DNA of 64,000 nucleotides from Rapana venosa (Eukaryota; Mollusca; Gastropoda; Neogastropoda; Muricidae): NCBI GenBank assembly GCA_028751875.1, contig CM054145.1, positions 7,715,450 to 7,779,449 of the forward strand, read 5' to 3'. Shown piece by piece: positions 50,716 to 62,125 of this stretch (position 1 is its first letter; each line of letters starts with the position of its first letter). The notes under the pieces were generated by a model. It saw only the letters and a program-made list of their open reading frames with translations, ran no database searches and was not told where the DNA came from. The position numbers and the translations under genes were made by a program.

Positions 50716-53138
50716 AAGCGTCTTTCTCTTTCCTTGTCAAATCACTCTCTTTCCCAGCTAGTAAACGTACCAACACACAGATCAGGCCACATTTTAGACT
50801 GGCTTATTACCGACATTTCACAAGGTCTAGTCACATCTCAGTCTGTATCTGTCACTGACGAACTGCTTTCCGATCATTCTGCAATTCTTTTCTTTCTCAA
50901 CATTGCAAAGCCTATCAGAAACAAAAATGGCATTACCCGTCGCAACCTCAAGGCATGATATCAAACTTTCCTTTCCCAAGCTGTATGAAACGCCTATACA
51001 CAAACCCTGACCATTATGACCTTCTAAGCACTACAATACCGTCTCAAGCCAACTCCTTGATGAGCATGCTCCTCCTACTGACCATCTCCTACCTGATAGG
51101 CCATGTGCACCATGGTACAACCGTGACATCCTGGTCGCAAAACGCAAACGCCGGCAACTAGAGCGGCAATGGCGAAAAACAAAAACCGAAATAAACAAAC
51201 AGCTTCTTCGCAAACAAATCAACAAAGTTAAAACCTTAATTCGTTCAGCAAAAACAAAGTACTACTCTTCTCAAGTTCTTGATGCCACGTCTATGAAATC
51301 TCTCTTTTCCCTCACATCCACGTTTCTTGGATCTGAGAAGGCTAGTCCTCTGCCTTCTATTTCACAACCACTCTGAGCTTCCTTCTATATTTTCTGCTTT
51401 CTTCTCGACAAAGTCCGCAACATTCGCTCCAGTTTTGGATCAGACTCCTTTCCAGCCTGCAACTTCTGATCCCAATTCTCTGGCACTCCTCTCCTTTCCT
51501 TTCATCCCGCAGCGAGAAAGAAATCGAACTAATTCTGAAAGGAATGACTATAAAATCATGTGATCTTGACCCCATACCTGCTTCTCTTTTTGCACAGTGC
51601 CTGCCACAACTTATTTCCCCCTATTACGAATATAGTAAACTTATCTCTTGTCTCTGGAAATGTTCCTTCAGCTCTAAAAACTGCCATAGTCACACCTCTA
51701 CTCAAAAAGCATGACCTTGACCCCAAACATTCTGAAGAACTATAGACCTGTTTCCAACCTACCGTTTATCTCTAAAGTCCTTGAAAAAGTAGTTCTAAAC
51801 AGCTCAATAACCACCTTCTCTCCAACAGTCTCCTTCCTGCGTTTCAGTCTGCCTATCGCGTCAACCATAGCACTGAAACTACCCTTGCCCATACCTTAAC
51901 ACACTTCTACTCGCTTCTGACTCAGGAAAATCTCTCTTCTTACTCTACTCGACTTATCTGCAGCCTTTGACACTATTGACACTCTATTCTTCTCTCCCGT
52001 CTTCAAAAACATTTGGTGTTACGGTACAGCCCTTACCTGGTTTAGTCATACCTTACTGACCGATTCCAGACAGTCACAGTAAACAAGATTCAGTCAGTAC
52101 CTGCAAGATTGGAATGTGGAGTTCCACAGGGATCTGTCTGGGCCCTGTTCTTTTCACCCTCTACACTGCTCCACTGTCACATATAATTAACCGCCATCAG
52201 ATCAACCATCATTTTTATGCAGATGACACTCAGATTCTAAGCAGCGACACTCCTGAAAATCTGCCTTCTCTCTTTACAAATATGGCACACTGCTTTCAAG
52301 ATATCCAAAATTGGATGATACAGAACAAATTACAGCTAAATGCAGATAAAACAGAAACCATGCTTGTAGGGACCAAACACAAACTCTCTTCCATCGCAAC
52401 AGCTTCAATACAACTTGGCAATGCATCGTCCTTTATCCACTGCTGTGAAGTATCTAGGGGTCATTATTGACAACACACTCTCTATGCAAAAATTCATCAC
52501 TCAGACCTGCAGTCCTGCTACTATCAATTACGGCGTATTAGTGCAATTCGAAAGTACCTGTCCACAGATGCAACATCCAAACTTGTTGCGTCTTTCATTC
52601 TTTCACGTCTGGACTATTGCAACTCTCTGTTGGCTGGTCTGCCAGCATCATCTATCCAATCCCCTTTAACGTATACAAAACTCTGCAGCTCGTCTAATCC
52701 TCAGAAAGAAAAAATCTGAGCATATTACCCTCTCTTGCAATCTCTCACTGGCTGCCTGTGCCACAGAGATAAACTATAAGTCAGTACCCTCTGTTACAAT
52801 GTCTCACAAAACAGCACCCGCCTACCTCTGTGAATGTCTTCACTTGTACACTCCTTCTCGTTCTCTCCGCTCTGCTGCAGATACCTTGTCCTTACGAATA
52901 CCTAGATTCAACCAATCCACCATCGGCCGTCGCTCTTTCTCTATTTCTGGTCCATTAATGTGGAATGATCTCCTCTCTTTCTCCGCCAAAAGCCTTCTTA
53001 TGACACTTTTAAATCCAGTCTCAAGACATATTTATTTCAAACCTAAGATTTTCCTCTCCTGCTCATCTCATAGTTTGTTTTTTTTTCCCCTGCCTCAACA
53101 ACCAAGATTCTATTGCCCTGCCAGGGTGTGTGACCTGT

Positions 53139-53175
<37 letters not shown>

Positions 53176-53317
53176 GTGCACATTTGGACTTGATGGAACT
53201 ATTGCTTGTCACTGGTTGTATGACTGTGTAAGAATGAGTTGAGTGCAAGCGCTTTGATTTGTCTCTGCAAGATATAGCGCTATATAAATTCCATTTATTA
53301 TTATTATTATTATTAAA
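50716..53317 (+). pseudogene. CR1/L2-like LINE: endonuclease end, RT, ATT tail
   Basis: The 5'-most part encodes the end of an AP-type endonuclease (LDWLITDISQG, LLSDHSAILF with its SDH motif). The RT follows with RPVSNLPFISKVLEKVV, the YADD catalytic box near 52220, LQLNADKTETMLVG and the C-terminal SISGPLMWNDL. Multiple frame shifts mean it cannot make one protein as given. It ends GCGCTATATAAATTCC and ATT repeats. A TG run lies at 53138-53170. The most complete LINE in the window. Confidence 0.9.
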
Positions 53318-53369
53318 CACCACGCCACTGTGCTAAAAAAAGAAGACACCACTGTGCTTGCGCTTTTTA

Positions 53370-53660
53370 AAACTTGTCATCCATTCCTACCGGCACACAA
53401 CGGCCTATTCTTCCGAAAGGCAGAGCAGATCTTAGCGTAAGCGCAAGATGCTCTGCGTGCGTTCGCATACGGGACCTCAGTTTATAGCCTCATCCGAAGG
53501 ACTTCCAGAGGAGTGGAGTCGGCACTGATGTTAACTCCAGCGACCAAAAAATCCCTTTAAACAAGTGTCTCAGAGGTATCCCAAATCTGGGATCGATCCC
53601 GGGCCGTCAGACCACGAAGCGCAACGTTCTAACCACCAGGCTATCCCCGTAACCCCCCCG
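53370..53660 (-). repeat. SINE-A, full length with tRNA-like head
   Basis: The head at the high end carries TAGCCTGGTGGTTAGAACG and GGGATCGATCCC. Core and body are well preserved. Confidence 0.88.
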
Positions 53661-53669
53661 AAGAAATGA

Positions 53670-54000
53670 GTTTACCTTCGATGCAGCATTGTTAGCCTGG
53701 CTATCAGTCATCAGCATCCACAGTCCTTTGGTCAAGATGGGCGTCGGTCGGTCCACAATTTTCTCCAGGCTGATCTGTCTGTCTTCAGCCTTTCACAGCA
53801 ACACAGCCACGTCAAGGCCGGTGGTCCAGTCTTTGATGTTCGGCATCATCCAGTTCTTCCTCTGTTTGCCCCTGCGTCTTCCTCCCTCAGGTGTCTCCTG
53901 TGTAAGATAAGATAGTTTGAGCAAGTTGAGTTATGACGCGTGATGTGACCTATCCAGGCCAGGTTGGTTAAAAAGTATGCTGCAAAGCATTTGAGTCTAC
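53670..54000 (-). pseudogene. LINE ORF2 C-terminal fragment
   Basis: On the minus strand, NLAWIGHITRH is followed by GGRRRGKQRKNWM and NIKDW, the same type of C-terminal end as at 4835-5050. Frame shifts are present. Confidence 0.78.
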
Positions 54001-54039
54001 TTCAAGACCAGTTGAATAGTATGAGAAGTCAGTCGTTTT

Positions 54040-54144
54040 AGAGAGGAAGAGAGAGAGAGGGAGAGGAGGAGAGAGAGAGGGGGGGGGGGGGGGGGGGGGG
54101 GGGAGAGAGAGATTTTTTTTTTATTCTTTTTTTTTTTGTGGGTT
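54040..54144. repeat. GA and G-rich end of contig
   Basis: A GA tract, about 24 G and a T run immediately before the gap, a plausible reason for the contig break. Confidence 0.9.
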
Positions 54145-54644
54145 NNNNNNNNNNNNNNNNNNNNNNNNNNNNNNNNNNNNNNNNNNNNNNNNNNNNNNNN
54201 NNNNNNNNNNNNNNNNNNNNNNNNNNNNNNNNNNNNNNNNNNNNNNNNNNNNNNNNNNNNNNNNNNNNNNNNNNNNNNNNNNNNNNNNNNNNNNNNNNNN
54301 NNNNNNNNNNNNNNNNNNNNNNNNNNNNNNNNNNNNNNNNNNNNNNNNNNNNNNNNNNNNNNNNNNNNNNNNNNNNNNNNNNNNNNNNNNNNNNNNNNNN
54401 NNNNNNNNNNNNNNNNNNNNNNNNNNNNNNNNNNNNNNNNNNNNNNNNNNNNNNNNNNNNNNNNNNNNNNNNNNNNNNNNNNNNNNNNNNNNNNNNNNNN
54501 NNNNNNNNNNNNNNNNNNNNNNNNNNNNNNNNNNNNNNNNNNNNNNNNNNNNNNNNNNNNNNNNNNNNNNNNNNNNNNNNNNNNNNNNNNNNNNNNNNNN
54601 NNNNNNNNNNNNNNNNNNNNNNNNNNNNNNNNNNNNNNNNNNNN
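54145..54644. other. Assembly gap of 500 N
   Basis: Exactly 500 N, a typical placeholder rather than a measured size. It separates the end of a LINE/SINE-rich contig from the second copy of the duplicated block. Reading frames that span it are artefacts. Confidence 0.99.
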
Positions 54645-54654
54645 TATGTAGAAA

Positions 54655-55010
54655 TAGAGTAATATAAGTATTAGTTTAAGTGTGTAGAGTAGTAGTAGAG
54701 TAGTAGTAGTAGTAGTTGTAGTAGTCGTAGTAGTAGAAGTGGTAGTAGTCAAGTAGTGGTTGTCAAGTAGTGGTAGTCGTAGTAGTCAAGTAGTGGTAGT
54801 CGTAGTAGTCAAGTAGTGGTAGTCGTAGTAGTCAAGTAGTGGTAGTCGTAGTCAAGTAGTGGTTGTAGTCAAGTAGTGGTTGTAGTCAAGTAGTGGTTGT
54901 CGTAGTAGTAGTAGTAGTAGTAGTAGTAGCAGCAGTGGTGGTGGTGGTTGTAGTCAAGTAGTGGTAGTCGTAGTAGTAGTAGTAGTAGTGGTAGTACTAG
55001 TTTTCTTCGT
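54655..55010. repeat. TAG array and minisatellite, copy 2
   Basis: Matches 43157-43525 with a slightly different number of 23-24-bp units. Confidence 0.93.
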
Positions 55011-55034
55011 CATCTTCGTCTTCGTCTCCTCTCG

Positions 55035-56335
55035 AATCCCGTTCAAGGGGATATTTTCCTCTGTGGAGTTAACATCAGTGCCAACTCCACTCCCCTGAAA
55101 AAAGTCCTTCGGATGAGACTATAAACCGAGGTCCCGTGTGCGAACGCACGCAGAACATCTTGTGCACACGTCAAAACCTGTTCCGCTTTTCGAAAGTGTA
55201 GGCCAGTGTGTGCCGGTGGGAACGGATGACAACATTTACAAAACTGCCTACACACGGGGACTAGATAAAAAAAAGTATACGAGTGCTTATTCCATTATTC
55301 TCGAAATAAAAGCATGAATAAATAAATTATGAGCAAAAAGGCGATGCGCTGCCGTTAAGCGCTTGACAAGTATGGCTCAGACAGCACATCCGAATTTGGC
55401 AAGAGGGGAGAGAATTGTCCTCTTTTAACGTCTTTCTGGGGGATATTAAAGGGCAGGAAAATGGACCAAAAATGCTGAAAATAGACAAGAAGGAGGTGAC
55501 AGGAAGAAAAGGGCGCAAGGAAGAAACGAAGAAGAGGGATAGAAAAGAGGGAATTCTTGGCACATAATTTCCAGAAGGTAGGGATGCTATTTATGCTGAC
55601 AGCACCCCTCCCCCCACCCCCCTGGCATCCCCAGGTGGTGATGGTGAGGGGGGGGGGGAGAAGGAGGAGAAGACTGTCGGAAGGCATCTGACTGTCAGCT
55701 GTAGTGGTGGTGATGATAACACTAACACACTCAAACAAGGGCTTATTCTATTATCCTCGATATAAAAGACCCCCCCCCCCCCCATACACACACACAAACA
55801 CTCTCTTCCCCCCCCCCCCCCCTCAACCCTCAAAAAACAATCTCCCTCCCTCTTTAGCACTTAAATTTTCAAAACATGGGTATCATCACTGGCAACTTCT
55901 CTTGCTCTTCTTTTCACACGATATTCATATATTCTCATCGTGGTCGATGATGACCTCCAAAAACAGAAGGGGAGGCAGCTGCTGTTTTGGAAACTGGGCA
56001 GAAATTTGATTATAGTGGAGATGCCTTGCCCACAGTACATCCCCACTCTCTCGGCCAAGAGGGCATAAAGATAGCGTTGGAGATGTTCTCCAAAGGCCAA
56101 CCAGCCCCCAGGGTTGCAGCACATAAGGACTGTGCAAGTCGAGCCTCCTAGTCAGAGAGTCATAGTCGATCACTAAAGACCAAGCTGTACAGTGGAATTC
56201 CATGAGTGAAAAAGAAAGCCACTGATCATACAGCCTCTCACTTTGCTGTTGCCCACAGCGTCAATAGTTTAATCAAGAACTGTGATAAAGCCCAGGTGCT
56301 GAAGGCATTAATACATCCCCCCCCCCCCCTCCAAT
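55035..56335 (+). repeat. SINE-A, repeat I and the 345-bp module, copy 2
   Basis: SINE-A about 55030-55320, repeat I 55360-55640, the module 55935-56290. They lie between the gap and propeptide exon of copy 2, which corresponds to intron 2 of the knottin gene. Confidence 0.85.
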
Positions 56336-56353
56336 CCCCTAACCCTTACTGAC

Positions 56354-56423
56354 CTCACAGGCAGGTCAGCGTGGTTTGCAGCAGCATCCTTCAAAGCTCT
56401 GGCCACATCTTTGAGCTGGTCAT
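56354..56423 (-). CDS. Knottin precursor exon 2 (propeptide), copy 2
   Basis: Seventy bases between TCTGCAG-type and GTCAGT splice signals, phase 1 in and phase 2 out, matching exon 1 above and the mature exon of copy 1. The encoded segment is hydrophilic and cysteine-free. Confidence 0.78.
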
Positions 56424-57005
56424 CTGCAAAAATCAAAGTTTTTCGTCACTCAGTGGTCATACTGATTACTGTGGCGATATATTGCCATCATTGCTAGCTT
56501 TGCCTTTCGCTTGTAGTGCTACATTCTTTCCACAACAGACAAATAAGCAAAATCAACAAAGTAAACGATCAAGTCAAATTCCACATTCGCACAAAAAACA
56601 AAACGAAGTCACAAGTCAAATTCTTTATTCCAAAACAAATCCTGATTTGCGGGGTTCAACGAAACCCAAAAGCAAAACCATCCACATCAATGGAGACTGC
56701 CATTTAAAAAAAAAATTCAGAACCACCAACCACAAAAAACCACACTCCAAAATGGGAAGAGAGAACAATTTGAATAATCTTTATTTTTCACAGGGTAATA
56801 GATTTAAGCATTTCATTGCTTTTTTACATCCAGCCCTCGAAAAAAAAAATCGATAAGGAAAAAATGTGCATAATGACACATAATTACATAGGAAACAATA
56901 CACACACACATACGTGCCCGCGCACGTATAGATAGATAGAGAGAGAGGGGGGGGGGGGGGGGGGAGGGAGGAGGGAGAGGAGAGAGGAAGAGAGAGGGAA
57001 GAGAG

Positions 57006-57056
<51 letters not shown>

Positions 57057-57238
57057 GAGAGAGAAGAGAGAGAGAGAAAAGATCTGAGAGGGAGAGTGGG
57101 GGGGAGAGGAAGAGAGAGGGACAGAGAGAGAGAGAGACAGACAGACAAAGACACAGACAGACACTTACTGAAGGACTTGCTGATGGCGGAATTCAGGAGC
57201 ACCAGCAGAACAACAGCCAGCGTCAGGGGCAGCTTCAT
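56354..57238 (-). CDS. Knottin precursor, copy 2: intact signal and propeptide exons, mature exon missing in gap
   Basis: Exon 1 is 57238-57169 (ATG, 23 codons plus one base) and exon 2 is 56423-56354 (22 full codons with split codons at both ends). Exon 1 encodes a classic signal peptide: a Lys after the Met, a run of Leu, Val and Ala, then small polar residues. Exon 2 encodes a charged propeptide ending in phase 2. Donors are GTAAGT and GTCAGT. By alignment with copy 1 the mature-peptide exon should lie a few tens of bases beyond 54645, in the N gap. A (CT)n tract on the coding strand lies upstream and in intron 1. This copy gives the clean frame that makes the gene recognisable. Confidence 0.78.
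57169..57238 (-). CDS. Knottin precursor exon 1 (signal peptide), copy 2
   Basis: Seventy bases, phase 1 at the donor GTAAGT. The hydrophobic core spans about residues 4-15. The predicted signal-peptidase site lies around residues 18-20, where small residues occur. Confidence 0.8.
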
Positions 57239-57314
57239 TGTGCTCACCGAAAGATCGCCACACGTCTGCAATGTCAACATTTGTCACCTTTTCTCAAGCC
57301 GGTCATGCCAAAGG

Positions 57315-57330
57315 GAGAGGGAGAGGGAGG

Positions 57331-57414
<84 letters not shown>

Positions 57415-57493
57415 CGATAGGGGTGGGGGTAAAGGGAGAAGAGAGAGAAGAGAGAGAGAGAGAAGAGAGAGAATGAAGAGAGAGAATGAGAGA

Positions 57494-57529
<36 letters not shown>

Positions 57530-57530
57530 T

Positions 57531-57574
<44 letters not shown>

Positions 57575-57635
57575 GGGCCATGCAATGCAGAACAGCGCTA
57601 TATAAGTTCCATTTATTATTATTATTATTATTAGA
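57315..57635. repeat. GA microsatellite and LINE tail, copy 2
   Basis: Longer uninterrupted GA runs than copy 1. Ends in the GCGCTATATAAGTTCC LINE terminus. Confidence 0.92.
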
Positions 57636-57859
57636 ACAGAATGAACGAAAGGCATAATAAACCCCGGAAGACACAACAACAACAAAAGAAAAAAAGGGGA
57701 AAAAAGGTCATGCAATACAGAACCAAGTGAAAAATAAACTCGAAAATTATTCTTTAAAAAATCTTAACTCAAAACTGGATAAGTGAAATATCTTAACTTC
57801 GGAAATAAAACGCTGCTTAAATTTATTCAAATATATATACAGACAGGAAAATGAAAATA

Positions 57860-58920
57860 TAAGGGTGGCGCTGCTCTTGTCGCGACACGCGCTCTCCCCG
57901 AGCAGAGCAGCCCGAATTTCACATTTCTTAGAGACTTGCAAGGTAAAAAAAAAAAAAAGGTAAAGGCGTCCCATAACCTATGTGGTCGTAGGGGAATGAG
58001 GCATAAGACCTCAGTTTCTCAAGGGGCCAGCATAGTGAGGGCGTCGCCCATCTCTCCCTCGCTGCTTTACCTTCCCTGACCCTAAAGAGGGCAGGTACCC
58101 ATTTACAGATGGGTGAACTGGGGAACTGTACTGAAGCAAAGGTGCGCAAAGGGTCACCCATCCACTTGGTAACCACGCTCTATGTTGCTTAACCTTAGCT
58201 GAGGGAAGCGAGAGCTATCCCCAGTGAAAAATAACTCTAGTGAACGCCAACTGGATTAAAGTCAACAACAAATATCTTAACTTCGGAAATACAACATCCG
58301 CTGCTGATATTCATTCAAATACATATACATATAAGGGGTGGCGCTGCTCTTGTGGTGACACGCGCTCTTCCCGGTTAGAGCAGCCCGAAATTTCACAGCA
58401 TAATACAATTCTTAACTTATGAGGGGGCACAAAAAAATAGCCCGACATACGACGTGATAGTTTGACATAGTACAATCCGTAAATCGGATAACTCCGCTGG
58501 GATTCTATAGTACAATCCGTAAATCGGATAACTCCGCTTGGATTCTAACACAATCACACCAACCAACAACGGACGCTATACATAGCCGAGTGGTTAACAC
58601 CGACTTCAATCCTATGAGTCGTGGGGTCTAATTTCGACAGTGTCTGGCGAATTAAGTGGGACGATTTTTTTTAACGATCTCCCAGGTCAACGTCCAAGTG
58701 CAGACCTGCCAGTGCCTTAATTCCCTCTGTGTATAACTACACACATGCAAAAGACCAAACATGCACGTGAAAGATTATCAGCGCTCGGTGGGTTTCGGAA
58801 ACACGAACATGCCCAGCATACAAGTCGAAATGCGGCTACTTTCATGGTGGGCAAAAACGGTCGCCTACTCAAAATCTCACCAATGGTAAACCTCGGAGCT
58901 CTAACCGAGGGACAAACCCC
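57860..58920. repeat. Repeat E pieces, SINE-B (minus), 38-bp duplication, SINE-C (plus), copy 2
   Basis: SINE-B 57958-58225, the CCGTAAATCGGATAACTCCG duplication near 58475-58545, SINE-C 58568-58910. Better preserved than copy 1. Confidence 0.84.
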
Positions 58921-59306
58921 CTCCCCCCCCCCCCCCCGAAAAAAACAACACACACACACCAAAACAAACTAAAACGAAAGCTCTCCTTACCAAGAAAAGC
59001 CAGACAGTGGTCACAACGACAGAAGACTAACTTGATGTCCTGAAAGCTGTGTTGTTCTAAGTTGTGGCCTCAACCGTTTAGGGGGGGAGGAGGTTATATC
59101 CCCCCTCTCGCAGCTAACTATCATGAGTATTTCTCACTCTCTTCACCCATGAGTTGGGTTGTTTTTTGTTTTTTTCCTGGATGTGACTGAAGTCCATGTG
59201 CAAAATACATGCACGCATGATGTACTTGGTGCACGTTCAATACTCACCACTGATTTAGTGAAAGAGAGGACTGGTCACTTTTGCCACAAATGGTATTTCA
59301 ATAGGG

Positions 59307-60070
59307 GGACGGGATAGCTCAGTGGTCAGAGCACTCGCTTTGCCCCAGTTAAGCAGCGTCAAGCGTGGTTACCAAGTGGATGGGTGACCGTTTGCGCGCC
59401 TTGGCTTCAGTACAGTCCCCTAGCTGTAACTGGGTAACTGCCTCTTTAGGGTCAGGGAAGGTAAAGCAGCGAGGGAGAGGAGATGGCCGCCGCCCTTAAT
59501 ATGCTGGCTCCTAGAGAAGTGAGGTCTCTGACGCCTCGCTCCCCTATGACCCTATAGGTTATAGGAACACCTTTACCTTTTTTTTTGTTTTTTGAATATG
59601 TGCATTGAATATCACTGTTAGTCACGGCAGATTTCTCTGCGTGAAATTAAATTCGGGCTGTTCCTCCCCCCCCCCCCCCCCCCCCCCCCCCCCGAAAAGC
59701 CGTCGCCACAGGAGCAGAGCGCCATCCCCCCCCCCCCCCCCCCCCCCCCCCCCACACCCACCAAACAAAAAACAACCAAAAACCACCCCAACCAAACCCC
59801 CCACCCCCACTACCATCCCCACACCCACCCCCCCCCACCCCCCCCCCACCACAAACCCCATTTCCAAGTACACTTTTTTCCCAATGGAAGTGGCTTTTTT
59901 CCCTCTAATGTGATGTTGCCAGGAACAGCTCCTTTTTTTTTCTGTTGCCGTGGAGTTCTTTTACGTGTGTTGAATGCATGTTACACACAGGCACCTCGGT
60001 TTGTCGTCTCGTCAGAAAGCCTAGCACCCAAACCACCTCTCAAGATCTAGTGGATTGGGGTTGGGGAGGG
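59307..60070 (+). repeat. SINE-B then repeat E, copy 2
   Basis: SINE-B 59307-59580, repeat E 59615-60065 with two poly-C runs of about 27 and 26 bases. Confidence 0.86.
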
Positions 60071-60355
60071 AGAGTTTTGCTACAGACAGGGATGGGACAA
60101 AAAGCACCATTATATCATTATGCAGACAGGATAAGCTTAGAACTTGACATACACAATCACTAAACACAACCCGTTAAGCGTGTATTTACATTCATGTTAT
60201 CGTACTTTTTCTTGCCTTTATAATAAAACAGTGGCTATGTCAAAACGCAGCATGATTTTATAAGCAAAAAACTATAATTTAATTTTTCTTGGCATTGCTT
60301 CTGCCGTTTGCTGTGTTGAGATTCGAGCTCCTAAAGAAAACATATTCAACAAACA

Positions 60356-60665
60356 GTCGCTATAGCCGAGTGGTTAAGACCGTTTGACTTCAATCCCATG
60401 GGTCCATGAAGTCGCGGGTTCGAATCTCGGTGTCCCCGTCTGGTGAATCACAGCTGACGATTTTTACCATCTTCTAGGTCAACTTCAAAAGCAGACGTGC
60501 CAGTGCCTTAGTCCCTTTCCTGTAAAATATGCAAATTTAAAGATCCCATAATTTATAACTGCGTTCGGCAGGTTACAGAAACACGTACATGCCCAGCATA
60601 CATCCCCGAAGTCGGAATGCGGCTACCTTCATGGTGGACAAAATCTCACCATTGGTAAATCTTCC
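60356..60665 (+). repeat. SINE-C, full length, copy 2
   Basis: Nearly identical to 48907-49215, with one T fewer in the head. Confidence 0.9.
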
Positions 60666-60779
60666 AAACAATATCAACGGCTAACAACAACATAACAAAA
60701 ACCCCCAAACCAAACAACAAAAAACCCAAACTATAACAAAACAAAAAAGCTATTCAAAGAAACTAGTTTCTCCCAAGCT

Positions 60780-60877
60780 GAAGTCTGATGAGCTGGGGCT
60801 GACTTGTGAGGCGCCTAACGGCAGCACAACGCATTTTCGCTCACATGATAGACAATAATAGTTCCTGTCTGGAGCGT

Positions 60878-60908
<31 letters not shown>

Positions 60909-61255
60909 AGAAGAAGAAGAAGAAGAAGAAGAAGAAGAAGAAGAAGAAGAAGAAGAAGAAGAAGAAGAAGAAGAAGAGAGAGAGAGGAGGAGGAGGAGGA
61001 GGAGAGGAGGAGGAGGAGGAGGAGGAGGAGGAGGAGGAGGAGGAGGAGGAGGAGAGAAGAAGAGAGAAGAAGAAGAAGAAGAAGGAGGAGGAGGAGGAGG
61101 AAAAGAGGAGGAGGAGACGAAGAAGAAGAAGAAGAAGAAGAAGAAGAAGAAGGAGGAGGAGGAGGGAAAAGAGGAGGAGGAGACGAAGAAGAAGGAGAAG
61201 AAGAAGAAGAAGAAGAAGAAGTAGAAGAAGTAGAAGAAGAAGAGAGAAAGACAGA
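60780..61255. repeat. Repeat J with GAC, GAA and GAG tracts, copy 2
   Basis: Purer trinucleotide blocks than copy 1, with two matching internal units (GGAAAAGAGGAGGAGGAGAC). Confidence 0.93.
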
Positions 61256-62009
61256 AAAAGAAATGAGCAAACAGACCAAGTCGTACTCAGCAGTTGCCTC
61301 ACCAAGCAGAAGAGTCACAAAGGCTCAGATGAATACAGCTGCCAAGATCGAGACTGACGGGAGGACAAGGCAAGACAGGCCCAGACAGCAAACAGCGAAG
61401 GTTCTTCCTCTTCTTCTTCGACAAGGTTGAAGGCACTCTTACCAGCCACAATCTCGCTCTTTTATACTTTCTGAAAAGTCAGCAAGTATCCACACCGACA
61501 CTCCACTCTGCACGACCAGTTGGTTGACTTGACCTGTCGGAAACAATAATTTTATTATTATGACCTGTGGTTAGCTGATGTAACAATTAAAACCAGATGG
61601 ACACAGTGAGATTTTAAAAAAGGATTAATATCTTGCAGAGTTAATGGTTTCTAGCTCCAGGTGTGTACAAAGTCGCTGGTAAACACTTACTTTCAAGGGA
61701 CTGAGTAAGACTGCTGACATACAGTTTTGTTTGTTTGTTTGTTTGTTTTTGCCCGTTGAGCAATATAGGTTGACATTTTCGTCTGAAGATGTGTGCTATT
61801 TGTTGTTGTTGTTGTTGTTGTTGTTGTTACAAGCCAGGTTTGTGATCACAAAGCGGAAAAAACATAATGAAAGTGGGAAAAAAGAAACAAATGGCAAATC
61901 TTTACAGGATTTATCCATGATAATCCATCACTTTATATTCAGAACTATCTATGATTTTTAAAAAAAATTTCCATTTCACATAATTTTTAAGAAATGTTTT
62001 TTGTTCCTA

Positions 62010-62125
62010 GCAAGACTCCGAGTTCAACTATGGTGAGATTTTGCGTTTGCAAATGCAACCGTTCCTTGCCCACCATAAGGTAGCCGCATTCTGACTTCGG
62101 GGATGAGTCTAAACATCTAAACGTC
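62010..62125 (-). repeat. SINE-C tail, copy 2
   Basis: Equivalent of 50575-50715, with several single-base deletions. Confidence 0.82.

Larger units (their letters stand above)
43157..52581. repeat. 9.4-kb duplicated block, copy 1
   Basis: This block aligns end to end with 54645-64000. The offset drifts from about 11487 to 11418 bases because of small indels. It includes the TAG minisatellite, SINE-A, toxin exons 1 and 2, GA tracts, SINE-B, C and E copies, the GAC/GAA/GAG tract and most of a LINE. Most differences are one-base indels in homopolymers. Confidence 0.93.

Noticed and set aside
54136..54752. Open frames of X residues across the gap
   Set aside because: They consist of N bases and carry no information.
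55861..56203. Minus-strand open frames in the 345-bp module as a third exon of the toxin-like gene
   Set aside because: They have no matching splice phase, are not cysteine-patterned, and the same sequence occurs away from the gene at 37918.
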